Source: Desulfobacterales bacterium (GTDB lineage: Bacteria > Desulfobacterota > Desulfobacteria > Desulfobacterales > JAIPEE01). Taken from it: a DNA stretch of 33,146 nt. This document shows positions 1-7,759 of this stretch, piece after piece (positions within the stretch are counted from its first letter, which is position 1; every line of letters starts with the position of its first letter). The translations under genes and the position numbers were made by a program. Under the pieces are notes generated by a model. It was not told where the DNA came from and did not search any database. It worked only from the letters and a program-made list of their open reading frames with translations. The DNA is taken from contig JAIPEE010000040.1 of assembly GCA_021737275.1 (NCBI GenBank), forward strand, positions 1-33,146, read 5' to 3'.

Positions 1-327
1 TTCAAACCGCCAAATGAGCCATTTTGTACCTGACTGTAGTAAAGGGTGCACCGTTAATTGTAAAAGAGCAAATTGTTAAAAATCATCCACCTATAAAATG
101 AGATGCCAGGTGGAGCTGTAACTCTAAACTTTAGTTAAATATAATTAATAATTATAATTCAATACATAATTTTATGTATTCACTTACGATCAGGGCCAGG
201 ATATTATTAAACAAGTTTTTCGATTAAACAATATATTTAATTTGCTCATTGTAGAGACGGGCAAAAAGCGCCAGTGGCGAATTAAATGTTTGCGTCAATT
301 ATCTGTATAAAGGACTGAAAACAGACT
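1..327. other. Intergenic region upstream of the osmolyte cluster
   Basis: There is no convincing gene here. It holds a weak 7-bp hairpin (TCCACCT at 86-92 with AGGTGGA at 108-114), an AT-rich stretch at 120-240 and a short palindrome at 161-180. The promoter of the downstream operon should lie here, but I see no clear -35/-10 pair and no sigma-54 motif. A purine-rich AAAGGA at 309-314 is a plausible but rather distant ribosome site for the gene starting at 328. Confidence 0.5.
161..180. promoter_or_regulatory. AT-rich palindrome, possible operator
   Basis: AATACATAA (161-169) and TTATGTATT (172-180) form a perfect 9-bp inverted repeat with a 2-nt centre, about 150 nt before the first gene of the osmolyte cluster. 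The size and symmetry fit a dimeric regulator site. In AT-rich DNA chance cannot be excluded. Confidence 0.3.
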
Positions 328-2133
328 ATGGGAAAAGAAAACAATAAAAACAGAGGCTGGCTGCTTCGAATCGTTGCTCAGGTACCCGAACTTGAAGCTA
401 TTTTAATGGCTGATCATCCGTTAAGTAAAAAACGCCGGCGTATCAGAAAATTTCTTTCAGATATACTGATTGCAACGTTTGACGATGATCCTAAAATTCC
501 ACCCATGGAGTGGGTGTTAACCCGTGACGCCGTCAGAGTATTTCGAAATATCATGGCATCCAGAAGTGAACGAAATGCGGGGTTTAGCCTGCTGAAATAT
601 ATAAACGACCTGTTACACAAAAAAGATCTTAACGGGATTCCTAAACCGGAACCCGGTTTTTATGCCGAAATCGATCACCTGATACGCGGTGTTGTCGGTA
701 TAACAGGCGTTTATAATGAAAAACAGCCTACCTTTTCCAAGCACGAGGGCAGAAAAGCGGCAAGATACAGATCAGCAGATCTTTCACGAATGGCCAGAAA
801 GACTGATCATTATATAAATCGGTATACATCCGGACTTGATCAGGATGCTATTCGGAGACGGAATAAAAACAAAACAAGAATATTAAAGTATTTTGGCGCC
901 ACTGACCTTGATTGGGAAAAATGGAAATGGCATACAAAAAACATTATTAAGGATGCAGATACGCTTGCCGGTCTTGTTAATCTCAATGATGATGAGTACA
1001 AGGCGGTTAAACTTGCAAATAAAAACAAAGTGCCTTTCGGCATAACACCATACTACCTTTCACTTATAGATTATCAGACGAACACCCGGAGAAGTGCGGC
1101 TTTACGCGCACAAGTTATTCCGACACTAAAATCTGTTGAGCTGCTTGTCGCTAATAAACAATGCGGGGAGTGCTCGATGGATTTTATGCTTGAAAGAGAC
1201 ACCTCCCCCATAGAGGGCATTACACGGCGTTATCCCAAAATTGTTATTATCAAACCGATAATGACATGCCCTCAGATTTGTTCATACTGCCAGCGAAACT
1301 GGCAGATAGAAGATGTGTATTCATCTACAGCCTTAATGGCAAACCAGCGTCTTGATAACGCAATAAAATGGATTAAGGACACACCTGAAATAAGAGAAAT
1401 ACTGGTCACCGGCGGAGATCCGCTTCTTCTTTCGGACAAAATACTGGAAAACCTCTTATACAAATTATCTAAAATAAAGCATATAACGCGTATCAGAATC
1501 GGCTCAAGGATGCTGGTAACACTTCCGCAGCGTGTAACTGAAGCGCTTGCCGAAATAATTTCCCGGTTTCATGTTCCGGGAAAAAGAGAAGTTGTGGTTG
1601 TCTCACACTTTGAACATGCTTATGAGATTACCCCCCAGGCGATGGAAGCCGTACAAAAAATCCGCCGTCAGGGAATAGCCGTTTATAATCAGCTCGTTTA
1701 CACCTTTTATAATTCAAGAAAATTTGAAGCGGCTGCCCTCAGGGACAAGCTTCGCCTTATCGGTGTAACTCCTTATTATACATTTAATACCAAGGGCAAG
1801 GAAGAAACTGATAATTTCAGAGTTCCTATTCCAAGACTTTTGCAGGAGCAGAAAGAAGAGGCTCGTCTTTTTCCCGGCACGGTTAGAACGGATGAGATTG
1901 TCTTTAATGTACCTCGTCTGGGCAAAAACTATCTCAGAGCGACACAGCATCATGATGTAATTTCAATTTTACCAGACGGCCGAAGGGTTTATGAATTTCA
2001 TCCGTGGGAAGAGAAACTGTCTCTTGTTGATACCTATATGTATACGGATGTATCCGTCTATGACTACCTCAAAAGACTTAAAGACTCAGGTGAAAAGATT
2101 TCGGACTATAGAACCATCTGGTATTATTATTAA
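328..2133 (+). CDS. KamA-family radical SAM aminomutase, predicted glutamate 2,3-aminomutase
   Basis: This 601-residue cytosolic radical SAM, PLP-dependent enzyme probably converts L-glutamate to beta-glutamate. The [4Fe-4S] motif CPQICSYC has C314, C318 and C321, followed by VTGGDP (GGDP at 362-365). The PLP lysine is K533 in PRLGKNYL. From memory, Clostridium lysine 2,3-aminomutase binds the lysine side chain with D293 and D330, while C. difficile glutamate 2,3-aminomutase has Lys and Asn there. By alignment of YYxxxxx and xVxxxxP, this protein has K489 and N527, the glutamate-type pair. The aminomutase core begins near residue 197 (WEKWKWHTKN). The preceding ~195 residues, rich in basic and helical stretches, are an extension not found in classical lysine aminomutase. 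It is the first gene of a tight + strand cluster (61 nt to asnO). Family is near certain; glutamate specificity is a strong inference. Confidence 0.85.
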   Translation: MGKENNKNRGWLLRIVAQVPELEAILMADHPLSKKRRRIRKFLSDILIATFDDDPKIPPMEWVLTRDAVRVFRNIMASRSERNAGFSLLKYINDLLHKKDLNGIPKPEPGFYAEIDHLIRGVVGITGVYNEKQPTFSKHEGRKAARYRSADLSRMARKTDHYINRYTSGLDQDAIRRRNKNKTRILKYFGATDLDWEKWKWHTKNIIKDADTLAGLVNLNDDEYKAVKLANKNKVPFGITPYYLSLIDYQTNTRRSAALRAQVIPTLKSVELLVANKQCGECSMDFMLERDTSPIEGITRRYPKIVIIKPIMTCPQICSYCQRNWQIEDVYSSTALMANQRLDNAIKWIKDTPEIREILVTGGDPLLLSDKILENLLYKLSKIKHITRIRIGSRMLVTLPQRVTEALAEIISRFHVPGKREVVVVSHFEHAYEITPQAMEAVQKIRRQGIAVYNQLVYTFYNSRKFEAAALRDKLRLIGVTPYYTFNTKGKEETDNFRVPIPRLLQEQKEEARLFPGTVRTDEIVFNVPRLGKNYLRATQHHDVISILPDGRRVYEFHPWEEKLSLVDTYMYTDVSVYDYLKRLKDSGEKISDYRTIWYYY

Positions 2134-2194
2134 CCCTGACCCGGATCATAATCATTCTTGATAAGAATATACTTGAGGGAAAGGAGATAAAAAA

Positions 2195-3967
2195 ATGTGT
2201 GGAATATGCGGAACACTCAGTTTGAACGTTAACAAAACCCATGTATCAGGTGTTGAACGCATGATGGAAAAATTATCGTCAAGAGGGCCTGATGCAATGG
2301 GTCTGTTCCGTCAGGATAATATTGCCCTGGGTCATCGTCGTCTCAAAATTATTGACCTTAGTGAAAGAGCCCAGCAACCGATGGTCGATAACAATCTTGG
2401 TTTAACAATTGTTTATAATGGTGCCATTTACAATTATAAAAAACTTCGTTCACAGCTTAGAGATAAAGGATATCAGTTTTTTTCAACCGGCGATACGGAA
2501 GTTATCCTGAAAGCGTATCATGCCTGGGGAAAAGATTGCCTAAACCATTTGAACGGGATGTTTGCTTTTGCGATATGGCATCGCGACAGCAAGGAACTGT
2601 TTTTAGCAAGAGACAGGCTTGGTATCAAACCTGTTTATTATGCTGTAAACAGTGACAGCTTCAGTTTTGCATCCTCCCTGCCGGCACTGCTGACACAAAA
2701 AGACATAGATACTGACATTGATCCGTCTGCTTTAAATTATTATATGAATTTTCATTCTGTTGTTCCTGCACCCTTTACAATCCTGAAAGGTATAAACAAA
2801 CTGCCACCCGCTACAAGCCTGCTGATTAAATCAGACGGCACAATCAGCGTTGAAAAATACTGGGATCTTGAATTTAAAAGCAAGAAAGAAGAATTAAAAT
2901 ACAGTTTCGAAGACTGGAAGGCGTTATTACTCAACAAGCTGAGAACGGCTGTTAAGCGAAGACTCACGGCAGATGTTCCGGTTGGTGTGCTTTTATCCGG
3001 AGGGCTTGATTCCAGCCTTGTCGTCGGCCTTCTCGCCGAAACCGGTCAAAAAAATATAAACACATTTTCAATTGGATTTGAAAGCATAAATGGTGAGGAA
3101 GGAGATGAGTTTGAATATTCCAACTGTATTGCCGATCATTTTGATACTGTCCATCATCGTATCAGCGCAGGGTCACAATTAGTTCTCTCAAATCTTGATG
3201 ATTGTGTTCGTGCTATGGCTGAACCTATGGTCAGCCATGACTGTATCGGATTTTATCTATTAAGCAGAGATGTTGCAAAGTTTGTAAAGGTTGTCCAGAG
3301 CGGTCAGGGCGCCGATGAGGTTTTTGGCGGGTATCACTGGTATCCGCCATTAATGGACAGCAGGAACATTATTAAGGATTATCGCAACATTTTTTTTGAT
3401 CGCACGCCATTAGAATACACCCGGACTGTCCATCCTCGGTTTATCCATGATGATGACAGTTATAATTTTATTCATAGCCATTTTTCAAAAATAGAGAGTG
3501 CAAATGCTGTGGATAAGGCCTTGCACGTTGATACAACCGTCATGCTTATTGATGATCCGGTAAAACGGGTGGACAATATGACAATGGCATTCGGCCTTGA
3601 AGCCCGCGTCCCCTTTCTTGACCATGAGCTGGTTGAGTTTGCAGCACGTATACCTGCTGAATTCAAAATTAACAATGGTGGTAAATTCATACTCAAAGAA
3701 GCAGCCAGAGATATTATTCCTTCTAAAGCCATCGATAGACCTAAAGGGTATTTTCCTGTACCTGCTCTGAAATATTTCAGGGGCGAATATCTGGATTTGG
3801 TACATGATATTTTACACTCTGAAAAAGCGGTATCGCGTGGCCTTTTCAACCAAACCTATGTTGATCAATTATTTAATAACCCTGATGATCATATCACACC
3901 GCTTCGTTGTTCAAAATTATGGCAACTGGCACTACTCGAGTATTGGTTATCTGTTCATCTGGAATAA
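2195..3967 (+). CDS. asnO: Asparagine synthase-type amidotransferase, NAGGN amide-forming (AsnO-like)
   Basis: This 590-residue class II glutamine amidotransferase starts MCGICGT, so Cys2 is the nucleophile after Met removal. The N-terminal glutaminase domain covers about residues 1-200. The C-terminal ATP-pyrophosphatase synthetase domain carries the PP-loop SGGLDS at 268-273. Length and layout match the asparagine-synthase partner of NAGGN synthetase, which amidates the C-terminus of N-acetylglutaminylglutamine in Sinorhizobium and Pseudomonas. The adjacent ngg gene 66 nt downstream is the main reason to prefer this role over ordinary AsnB. A good ribosome site (AAAGGAGAT) precedes the ATG. 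It could still be a general asparagine synthetase, but the pairing makes that less likely. Confidence 0.85.
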   Translation: MCGICGTLSLNVNKTHVSGVERMMEKLSSRGPDAMGLFRQDNIALGHRRLKIIDLSERAQQPMVDNNLGLTIVYNGAIYNYKKLRSQLRDKGYQFFSTGDTEVILKAYHAWGKDCLNHLNGMFAFAIWHRDSKELFLARDRLGIKPVYYAVNSDSFSFASSLPALLTQKDIDTDIDPSALNYYMNFHSVVPAPFTILKGINKLPPATSLLIKSDGTISVEKYWDLEFKSKKEELKYSFEDWKALLLNKLRTAVKRRLTADVPVGVLLSGGLDSSLVVGLLAETGQKNINTFSIGFESINGEEGDEFEYSNCIADHFDTVHHRISAGSQLVLSNLDDCVRAMAEPMVSHDCIGFYLLSRDVAKFVKVVQSGQGADEVFGGYHWYPPLMDSRNIIKDYRNIFFDRTPLEYTRTVHPRFIHDDDSYNFIHSHFSKIESANAVDKALHVDTTVMLIDDPVKRVDNMTMAFGLEARVPFLDHELVEFAARIPAEFKINNGGKFILKEAARDIIPSKAIDRPKGYFPVPALKYFRGEYLDLVHDILHSEKAVSRGLFNQTYVDQLFNNPDDHITPLRCSKLWQLALLEYWLSVHLE

Positions 3968-4033
3968 ATATAAAATTATAACGGTGGAAACATTAATATT
4001 TAAGCTCAAACTAATATCCAGGGGATAAACGTT

Positions 4034-5809
4034 ATGGATAAAAATTATAATATCAGGCAGCGGTTTGAAAGGGTATCTTTGCCGTCATTACGTAATTGGG
4101 GTGAACGATACAACTCGCCCGAAACCAGTAAAATGTTACCGGATGTAACGGTCAATATGGGGTGGGGGAAAATTATTTTTGCGCATACTTTCAGCTCCAG
4201 CAAGTCCTTGCTGGAAGAAATCATGAATGAAAAAAAGGGAACTCGTGATATTACATTTTACCTTAGAGATCCGCATGTCATATTATCCTATGCACCGGAC
4301 AAACTTTTTCTGGATCCCTCTCATACATATCGTTTGTGGTCACATGATTACAGGCCGGACACATCAACGCCGCAGGCTTTCAATATCCGGCGAATCTCAT
4401 CACATCAGGATGCAGTTGAAATAAACCGCATTTTCGCGTCACATAATATGGTCACCGGTGATATTCCTTTTATGCTCGATAAACATGCAACCAAAGTAAG
4501 AACATATCTGGTTGCAGAAACAAAATCCGATAAAAAAATCGTAGGGACGGTTACCGGTCTTGATCATGCAGAAGTTTTTAATGACCCTGAAAACGGTGCC
4601 AGTTTATGGAACCTGGCAGTAGATTCACAAACCAATATTCCCGGTATCGGAGAGGGACTGGTCCGGCACCTGGCCGGACACTACTTCGCAAGAGGCCGGA
4701 ACTATATTGATCTTTCAGTAATGCACGACAATCATGAGGCGATACAGCTTTATGAAAAAATCGGTTTTCAGCGAGTTCCTGTATTTTGCATCAAAAGGAA
4801 AAATCCTATTAATCAATCACTATTTGTTGCCCGCCAGCCGGAAGAGAACCTGAACCCCTATGCCAAAATCATCATTAATGAAGTAAGGAAACGCGGTATA
4901 GAGTGTGAGGTGATTGATGAAGAGTACGGTTATTTTAAGCTCAAACAGGGAGCGGTTTCAATTACCTGCCGTGAATCTTTGAGTGAGTTGACATCCGCCA
5001 TTGCGCTGAGCCGTTGTGACGATAAAAGGCTGACCACCCGTATTCTAAAAAATGCAGGATTGAATGTACCAAGACAATACAAGGCGGGTGACAAACATGA
5101 CGTTATGAAAATATTAAAAGAGCTCAAAAGAGTCGTTGTAAAACCGGCTCGAGGGGAACAGGGAAATGGCATCAGTGTCGATATCCGCTCCTGTGATGAA
5201 CTGGAAAAAGCAATAGAGACAGCAAAAAGATATTGTGATGATATCATTATTGAGGAATTAATTGAAGGTGAGGATCTTAGAATTGTTGTAATAAACTATA
5301 AAGTCGTAGCCGGTGCCATTCGCAAACCGCCGGTAGTTACCGGGACCGGTCATCACACGCTTCTGGAACTGGTGGAAAAATACAATCGCCGCAGAAAGGC
5401 TTCAACCGGAGGCGAAAGCAGCGTCCCATTTGACAGTGAGACGGATCGCTGCATCAATTCAGACGGCTACGGGTGGGATTCAGTCCCCGCAGCCGGTGAG
5501 TCGATTTGCCTGCGAAAAACAGCAAACCTGCATACCGGCGGTACAATCCATGATGTTACAGAAAAACTTCATCCAAAGCTGATCGAGGCAGCAGAATCTG
5601 CAGCTAGAGCGATCGAAATACCTGTTACCGGGCTGGACTTTCTTATAAAAGATATTTCTTTGTCCGATTATCATATCATTGAAGCCAATGAACGGCCAGG
5701 CCTGGCGAATCATGAACCCCAACCCACAGCAGAACGTTTTGTTGATCTTTTATTCCCACAATCTGTTTCTGAAACCGATACAGGGATCAACCGTTCGTTA
5801 ACCCCATAA
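4034..5809 (+). CDS. ngg: N-acetylglutaminylglutamine synthetase (GNAT + ATP-grasp fusion)
   Basis: This 591-residue bifunctional protein has an N-terminal region of about 110 residues, a GNAT acetyltransferase domain (about 115-260, with NIPGIGEGLVRHLAG and the C-terminal NHEAIQLYEKIGF), and an ATP-grasp ligase domain (about 285-590). The ATP-grasp part shows VVKPARGEQGNG with K370 and the metal/ATP-binding EANERPG at 550-556. The family acetylates glutamine and joins a second glutamine to make N-acetylglutaminylglutamine, later amidated by the asparagine-synthase partner. Compatible solutes of this type accumulate under osmotic stress. The GNAT/ATP-grasp fusion next to an AsnB-like gene is diagnostic. 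Whether one of the two glutamine units is a beta-amino acid here is unknown. A GGGGAT ribosome site precedes the start. Confidence 0.88.
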   Translation: MDKNYNIRQRFERVSLPSLRNWGERYNSPETSKMLPDVTVNMGWGKIIFAHTFSSSKSLLEEIMNEKKGTRDITFYLRDPHVILSYAPDKLFLDPSHTYRLWSHDYRPDTSTPQAFNIRRISSHQDAVEINRIFASHNMVTGDIPFMLDKHATKVRTYLVAETKSDKKIVGTVTGLDHAEVFNDPENGASLWNLAVDSQTNIPGIGEGLVRHLAGHYFARGRNYIDLSVMHDNHEAIQLYEKIGFQRVPVFCIKRKNPINQSLFVARQPEENLNPYAKIIINEVRKRGIECEVIDEEYGYFKLKQGAVSITCRESLSELTSAIALSRCDDKRLTTRILKNAGLNVPRQYKAGDKHDVMKILKELKRVVVKPARGEQGNGISVDIRSCDELEKAIETAKRYCDDIIIEELIEGEDLRIVVINYKVVAGAIRKPPVVTGTGHHTLLELVEKYNRRRKASTGGESSVPFDSETDRCINSDGYGWDSVPAAGESICLRKTANLHTGGTIHDVTEKLHPKLIEAAESAARAIEIPVTGLDFLIKDISLSDYHIIEANERPGLANHEPQPTAERFVDLLFPQSVSETDTGINRSLTP

Positions 5810-5844
5810 TTGTAAATAATGTAAAAGGAGTTGAAATCAGCAAC

Positions 5845-7194
5845 ATGAATCAAGTAAACAGTGATACGGATGACATAAACAAGCTGCTTCAAGACGTGAA
5901 TAATACCAAATTATTTTTTACGGATTTGAACGGCAAACTCATGAATCTGACCATAAATAAAGAAAAGCTGGATGAAATCAGAGAAAACGGTGTGGGATTT
6001 GACGGCAGCTCTATTGCCGGATACGCTACCGTTGAAAAAAGCGATCTGCTGCTTATGCCGGACATGTCAACTTATAAAAACATCTCCTTCAGAAGCGACC
6101 CCGTCGGTTTTTTTATTGCGAATGTTTATAATGAACAAGGCGCACCGGCATCAACAGACCCCCGTAATTTATTGCAAAAAATTATTACAGACGCAGAGGA
6201 AGAGTTTGGATTCAAGTTTGTTCTGGGGCCGGAATATGAATTCTTCCTGCTGAATGATGAAGATACATTTTCTTTATCATCCGGTAAAAAATTCAACCGT
6301 GAGGCACATTCCGATAAAGCCGGTTATTTTCATTCAACACCCCATGATAAGGGTGAATTTATTCGAAACCGGGTTGTTGAAATACTTGGAGACTGCGGTG
6401 TCCGATATGAAAAATCTCACCATGAAGTTACACCGTCCCAGCATGAAATCAATATTGAATGTTCAGATGCCCTTAGCGCAGCCGACCGTACTATTCTTTT
6501 CACTTACATAACTCAGAAAGTAGCTGAGAAAAACGGCTACTATGCCACGTTTATGCCGGCACCGTTTGAAGGATTCAACAGAAGCGCCTTTCATATTCAT
6601 CTCTCTGTTCAGGACCAAAGCGGCAAAAATATTTTTTATGATAAAAATTCTGATCAGGATTTAAGCAAAATTGCAAGACAGTTTATCGGCGGCCTTTTAA
6701 AATATGCAAGAGAAACATCAGTTATTATGAACTCGACAGTTAACTCTTACAAGACCTTTGTTATCGACAGGGAAGTGCCGATTGTAAGGGGCTGGGGCTT
6801 CAGAAACAGGACCTCTATGGTGAGGGTGCCTTACTCCCGCTCTCCGCAAAGCACCCGTATAGAACTGCGCAGCCCTGATCCGGCCGGTAATGTTTATTTA
6901 CAAATGGCTGTACTTATTTCCATGGGACTTCAGGGCATTCGTGAAGAATTGTCCTGCGGTTCTCCGGATAAAGGAAGCACATACGGCCGAAGCAAGAAGG
7001 TCAAGGTCTGGGATGAAGATTTTCTTCCCCGATGCCTTTATGAAGCTCTGGTTGAAGCTGAAAAAAGTGATTTTCTTAAATCAGTTCTTGGAGAACACCT
7101 TTACACAAACTTTATGGATCTGAAAATTAATGAATGGGAAGAAGATAGAACTCATATCACTTCAAGAGAACATCGCCGATATTTAAACATATAA
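5845..7194 (+). CDS. Glutamine synthetase-like enzyme with altered glutamate pocket
   Basis: This 449-residue type I glutamine synthetase has the GFDGSSI loop near the N-terminus, GPEYEFFLL carrying metal-binding glutamates, HIHLS, NSYK, E310, and RIELRSPDP with E340 and R342. Two positions that contact glutamate in Salmonella GlnA differ: the NGSGMH loop (G265 there) reads NRSAFH at 245-250, so Gly is R246, and NSYKRL (R321, which binds the alpha-carboxylate) reads NSYKTF, so Arg is T304. Metal, ATP and catalytic residues look intact, so an active ligase is likely, perhaps on a glutamate relative such as beta-glutamate. Gap to ngg is 35 nt, with an AAAGGAG ribosome site. It could be an ordinary GlnA with drifted residues, or a gamma-glutamyl ligase of another kind. 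Confidence 0.85.
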   Translation: MNQVNSDTDDINKLLQDVNNTKLFFTDLNGKLMNLTINKEKLDEIRENGVGFDGSSIAGYATVEKSDLLLMPDMSTYKNISFRSDPVGFFIANVYNEQGAPASTDPRNLLQKIITDAEEEFGFKFVLGPEYEFFLLNDEDTFSLSSGKKFNREAHSDKAGYFHSTPHDKGEFIRNRVVEILGDCGVRYEKSHHEVTPSQHEINIECSDALSAADRTILFTYITQKVAEKNGYYATFMPAPFEGFNRSAFHIHLSVQDQSGKNIFYDKNSDQDLSKIARQFIGGLLKYARETSVIMNSTVNSYKTFVIDREVPIVRGWGFRNRTSMVRVPYSRSPQSTRIELRSPDPAGNVYLQMAVLISMGLQGIREELSCGSPDKGSTYGRSKKVKVWDEDFLPRCLYEALVEAEKSDFLKSVLGEHLYTNFMDLKINEWEEDRTHITSREHRRYLNI

Positions 7195-7211
7195 CCAATT
7201 ACTTCTAAGTG

Positions 7212-7230
7212 CCCCCGGCTTAGCCGGGGG
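7212..7230 (+). terminator. GC-rich hairpin between glutamine synthetase-like gene and next gene
   Basis: CCCCCGGCTTAGCCGGGGG forms an 8-9 bp perfect stem with a tiny loop, 18 nt after the preceding stop codon. No T-run follows, so it is not a standard intrinsic terminator. It may protect the upstream mRNA 3' end, attenuate expression of the last two genes, or be a dispersed hairpin repeat. Confidence 0.55.
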
Positions 7231-7298
7231 ATATACTGCAGAACTAATTTCATCTGTTTTCTTATAGCGGCTAACAGGAAAATCTCTCAGGAGGGAAT

Positions 7299-7742
7299 AT
7301 GTTATTTAATGAAAAAGATTATAATACAACAGCATTAATGCTTAAGGAAAACTTATCATTACAGGACGCACTTATTATTTTTGTCGTTTATTTTGTAATG
7401 ATCAATCCTGAGAATGAAAAAAATGACTATAAATCTATTCTTGAGCTGGCACAATCGCACCCTCTCTTTGAAGAAACAACCAAAAAAACAAAAAAACGAA
7501 TAGATAAAATCGTCAACAACATATCTTCAGAAAATGTAGCAGAGATGATTATACTTGCACAAAAATCCATAACCCCGGAACTTTCGGAAACCGCTTTTGA
7601 ATGGGCAACAAGACTCGCACTTCAAAAGGGAAAAATATCTGAAGATAGTTTATCAATGCTCAGCTATCTCAAGGTGAAGTTAAAGATCAGTGATCATTCT
7701 GCTGATAAAAGCATTAAAAAGATCAGTGATAAAATCAATTAA
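7299..7742 (+). CDS. Small helical protein, possibly TerB-like
   Basis: This 147-residue protein belongs to no family I can name with certainty. The sequence is almost all amphipathic helix, lysine- and glutamate-rich, with one hydrophobic stretch near residues 22-34 (LQDALIIFVVYFVM) that is too short and acid-flanked to be a clear membrane anchor. The pattern of several helices with regularly spaced Leu/Ile and an acidic DxxSxxLL-like segment near the C-terminus is reminiscent of TerB/DjlA-type tellurite-resistance domains. A strong AGGAGG ribosome site precedes the ATG. It sits between the glutamine-synthetase-like gene and the second aminomutase (17 nt gap), so a role with one of them is possible. 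Confidence 0.7.
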   Translation: MLFNEKDYNTTALMLKENLSLQDALIIFVVYFVMINPENEKNDYKSILELAQSHPLFEETTKKTKKRIDKIVNNISSENVAEMIILAQKSITPELSETAFEWATRLALQKGKISEDSLSMLSYLKVKLKISDHSADKSIKKISDKIN

Positions 7743-7759
7743 ACTTAAAACAAGGAAAA

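Noticed and set aside
200-327. Sigma-54 promoter before the osmolyte cluster (TGGCGA...TTTGC near 274-296)
   Set aside because: The GG-to-GC distance is 14 nt instead of 10, so it does not fit.
3804-4028. 74-residue + strand frame at the asnO end
   Set aside because: It overlaps the 3' end of asnO in another frame and has no ribosome site or protein-like features.
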